9,678 nt of DNA from Cycloclasticus sp. (GTDB lineage: Bacteria > Pseudomonadota > Gammaproteobacteria > Methylococcales > Cycloclasticaceae), in contig DUCA01000218.1 of NCBI GenBank assembly GCA_012960055.1, positions 1-9,678 of the forward strand, read 5' to 3'. Under the pieces are notes generated by a model. The model searched no databases, was not told the DNA's origin, and was given only the letters and a program-made list of their open reading frames with translations. Positions 7,264-9,678 of this stretch are shown here, in pieces. How positions within the stretch are numbered: position 1 is the stretch's first letter; each line of letters starts with the position of its first letter. The position numbers and the translations under genes are program-made.

Positions 7264-8040
7264 TTAACCTAGAAACTGATTTAAGATCTCCATGAACGCG
7301 GAAGGAGACTCTATATGTGGCCAGTGCCCTGCTTTTAATACCGTTTCAAACTCAGCATTTGGAAAGGTGTCAGCGACTGAAGAACGATATCGAGGCGCCA
7401 AGTAACTTGATCTTTCACCATTAATAAACAAGCTTGGCTTATCAAAACACGCCTGCGTTGCATTCGCTGGGAAGCCCATAATCGCTGACATGTTTTTTTC
7501 GATGCTAGCCAAATTAACGCGCCATTCAAACCTGCCAGCAGCACTGGGTATTAGGTTCTGTAATAAAAACTGGCGCAAACTCACTACCTCTATTTTTTCT
7601 GCTAAATATTGATCGGCTTCTTTTCGGGAGGTCACCTTATCAAGCGGCACGTGATAAAAGCCGGCTAGCACATCATTAAAATTATGTTGATAAGCGACTG
7701 GCGCAATATCCACAATAATGAGCCGACTCACTTTATCTGGCGCTGTTAAGGCTAATTGCATCGCTACTTTACCGCCCATGCTATGCCCAAGAACCGTTGC
7801 CTGCTCTAAATTATTTTGATTCATAAACGCCGTTATATCTGCCGCCATGGATGGATAATCCATCCCATCAGCATGCGGAGATGAACCATGATTACGCAAA
7901 TCCAGTGTATAAACACAATAGCGCTCCGCCAACAACTTAGCAATGCCTTGCCAATTACGCGCACTGCCAAACAAGCCATGCAGAATAATTAATGGCTCAC
8001 CGGCACCGCCGTGTTTTGTGGAGTTTAAAACTACCGTCAT
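7264..8040 (-). CDS. ybfF: Alpha/beta-hydrolase esterase, YbfF type
   Basis: A 258-residue cytoplasmic serine hydrolase of the YbfF family, active in vitro on short-chain esters and acyl-CoA thioesters; its physiological substrate is not settled. Family marks are HGLFGSARNW (21-30, oxyanion-hole region), LDLRNHG (46-52), the nucleophile elbow GHSMGG (85-90, Ser87), IIVDIAP (108-114, with Asp111 as the probable acid by analogy with E. coli YbfF) and the catalytic His in AGHWPH (His239). No signal peptide is present. The start ATG at 8040 has AGAGG about six bases before it and lies 12 bases after the lpdA stop, so the two genes are probably co-transcribed. The broken motY-like gene begins 42 bases beyond its stop, with no terminator seen between them. 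Confidence 0.92.
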   Translation of the reverse strand: MTVVLNSTKHGGAGEPLIILHGLFGSARNWQGIAKLLAERYCVYTLDLRNHGSSPHADGMDYPSMAADITAFMNQNNLEQATVLGHSMGGKVAMQLALTAPDKVSRLIIVDIAPVAYQHNFNDVLAGFYHVPLDKVTSRKEADQYLAEKIEVVSLRQFLLQNLIPSAAGRFEWRVNLASIEKNMSAIMGFPANATQACFDKPSLFINGERSSYLAPRYRSSVADTFPNAEFETVLKAGHWPHIESPSAFMEILNQFLG

Positions 8041-8052
8041 GAAGGCCTCTAC

Positions 8053-9678
8053 TTACTTCTTTTTGATGTACAAATCAGTGATGTTACCCGCCTGCATTTC
8101 AGCAGCAAAGCCCAATGTCTCTGAGAGCGTTGGGTGTGGGTGAATGGTTAAACAAAGATCATCAACATCCGCGCCCATTTCCAGTGCCAGCACGGCTTCG
8201 GCAATCAGCTCACCGGCATTTGCTCCCACGATACCTGCGCCTAAAATACGTTTTGTTTCAGGATCCCATAATATTTTAGTCAAGCCTTCATCGCGACCAA
8301 TACTCAGTGCGCGACCACTCGCCGCCCAAGGAAAAATAGACTTTTCGTATTTGGTACCGTCTGCTTTTGCTGCTGTTTCGGTTAAACCCATCCATGAAAT
8401 TTCTGGATCGGTATACGCTACGGATGGAATGGTCATGGGATCAAAGGCGACCTTTTCTCCCGCGATAACTTCTGCGGCTACTTTAGCTTCATGGACCGCT
8501 TTATGCGCCAACATGGGGTTACCCACAACGTCGCCAATGGCAAAAATATGCGGCACATTGGTGCGCATTTGCGCATCTACAGAAATAAATCCGCGGTCAT
8601 CAATCGACACACCGGCCTTATCAGCCGCTATTAGCTTACCGTTCGGGCTACGACCAACCGACAGAAGAACTCTGTCGTAAACGGCTGATTCCGGAACATT
8701 GTCACCCTCAAAAGTCACTTTCAATCCGCCATCTATTGATTCGATGGCGGTGACTTTAGCTTTTAAATAAATATTCTCTAGCTGCTTAGATAGTCGCTTA
8801 TGTAACGGTTTAACCAAGTCTTTATCACAGCCTGCTACAAGCTGATCCATTAACTCAATGACGCTGATTTTAGAACCCAACGCGTGATAAACCGTCGCCA
8901 TTTCAAGACCAATAATCCCGCCACCAATAACGAGCATCGTTTCGGGAACATCTGCTAATGCAAGCGCATCGGTTGAATCCATCAGGCGCTCATCTTCGTA
9001 GGGAAAACCTGGTATTTTGACGGGTTGAGAGCCAGCAGCAATGATTGCATTATCAAACGAAATTATTTGCTTTATGCCTTCATTTTCTACTTCCACAGAA
9101 TGGCTCGAAGAAAAATTAGCATACCCTGTTACAACCGTCACGTTGCGTTGTTTTGCTAGGCCCGCCAAACCACCTGTTAGACGTTTGATAATATTTTCTT
9201 TATTGCCGCGAATACCATCAATATCTAATTTTGGTGGTTCAAACGTAACCCCATGCGCCGCCATCTCTGCCGCTTCATGAATCACTTGGGCTTGATGCAG
9301 CAGTGCTTTAGAAGGAATACAACCGACATTCAAACACACACCGCCAAGCGATGAATAACGTTCAACCAATACCACTTTTTTACCGAGATCAGCTGCTCTA
9401 AATGCTGCCGTATAGCCACCAGGTCCAGCGCCCATGACAAGTACTTCAGCATGCAAATCCCCTGCTGGAACAGATGCCTGTTTCGCCACAGGAATATCTT
9501 CGCGCTCAGGCTTGCTCTGCGCTGAACCAGCATCACTACTCTCAAGTTTTATCAGGGTATTACCTTCAACAACTTTGTCACCTAGCGACACTAAAATTTC
9601 TTTTACGATACCCGCAGATGTACTTGGGATATCCATTGAGGCTTTATCACTTTCCAGCGTAACAATACTGTCTTCAAC
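8053..9678 (-). CDS. lpdA: Dihydrolipoamide dehydrogenase (E3) with N-terminal lipoyl domain, 5' end cut by the window
   Basis: E3 reoxidises dihydrolipoamide of 2-oxoacid dehydrogenase complexes, passing electrons through FAD and a disulfide to NAD+. The frame stays open to the window edge, giving 541 visible residues; the internal ATG at 9636 is not the start, because the codons before it spell the lipoyl-domain signature TLESDKASMDIPS, with the lipoylated Lys at visible residue 12. Roughly 30 or more N-terminal residues are missing. After an Ala/Pro/Glu-type linker come the FAD motif GAGPGG (83-88), the redox disulfide CLNVGC (115-120), the NAD motif IGGGIIGLE, the second FAD motif FAIGDV, and the catalytic HPHPTLSE (active His about 515, Glu about 520). 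A fused lipoyl domain is typical of E3 serving a pyruvate dehydrogenase complex, so aceE/aceF-type genes are likely just outside the window. The esterase gene follows 12 bases later. Confidence 0.96.
   Translation of the reverse strand, partial: VEDSIVTLESDKASMDIPSTSAGIVKEILVSLGDKVVEGNTLIKLESSDAGSAQSKPEREDIPVAKQASVPAGDLHAEVLVMGAGPGGYTAAFRAADLGKKVVLVERYSSLGGVCLNVGCIPSKALLHQAQVIHEAAEMAAHGVTFEPPKLDIDGIRGNKENIIKRLTGGLAGLAKQRNVTVVTGYANFSSSHSVEVENEGIKQIISFDNAIIAAGSQPVKIPGFPYEDERLMDSTDALALADVPETMLVIGGGIIGLEMATVYHALGSKISVIELMDQLVAGCDKDLVKPLHKRLSKQLENIYLKAKVTAIESIDGGLKVTFEGDNVPESAVYDRVLLSVGRSPNGKLIAADKAGVSIDDRGFISVDAQMRTNVPHIFAIGDVVGNPMLAHKAVHEAKVAAEVIAGEKVAFDPMTIPSVAYTDPEISWMGLTETAAKADGTKYEKSIFPWAASGRALSIGRDEGLTKILWDPETKRILGAGIVGANAGELIAEAVLALEMGADVDDLCLTIHPHPTLSETLGFAAEMQAGNITDLYIKKK

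Noticed and set aside
8144..8680. A 178-residue + strand reading frame
   Set aside because: It is antisense to the conserved C-terminal half of lpdA and shows no recognisable motifs.

Overview
The window looks like chromosomal DNA from a free-living or host-associated gammaproteobacterium, with moderate to low GC and Pseudomonas/Cellvibrio-like protein sequences. The evidence for this is the Pseudomonas-type ThiD, the E3 subunit with a fused lipoyl domain, and argG sitting beside a motY-like gene, an arrangement I recall from Pseudomonas. The exact genus cannot be read from the sequence.

Layout. On the + strand, positions 17-1467 hold a two-gene thiamine unit, thiD and thiE, joined by a 4-base ATGA overlap and closed by a bidirectional terminator. 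Everything else is on the - strand. Read in the direction of transcription, it runs: the 5'-truncated E3 gene lpdA (8053-9678), a YbfF-type esterase (7264-8040), a broken motY-like gene (6068-7221), argG (4758-5975), a G3E/COG0523 metallochaperone-type GTPase (3662-4597), and an OprC/NosA-like TonB-dependent metal receptor (1500-3560). The receptor gene converges with thiE on the shared terminator.

How the genes work together. ThiD phosphorylates the pyrimidine precursor and ThiE couples it to the thiazole to give thiamine phosphate. Thiamine diphosphate is the cofactor of the E1 enzyme that works with the lipoyl-E3 encoded at the other end, although nothing suggests co-regulation. The G3E GTPase and the receptor form a plausible metal (copper or zinc) acquisition pair, with a near-perfect palindrome in front of the receptor gene. 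argG is an intact arginine biosynthesis gene with a perfect -10 box.

The most notable item is the motY-like gene. Reading through five in-frame stop codons and one lost base restores a continuous protein of about 384 residues. It has a signal peptide, a MotY-type N-terminal domain and two OmpA-like modules. It is a well-preserved pseudogene and suggests recent loss or relaxation of sodium/proton-stator flagellar motility. I found no mobile elements, CRISPR arrays, rRNA or tRNA genes. No stretch longer than 300 bases lacks a gene or pseudogene, and I see no clear new system beyond the points listed as findings.
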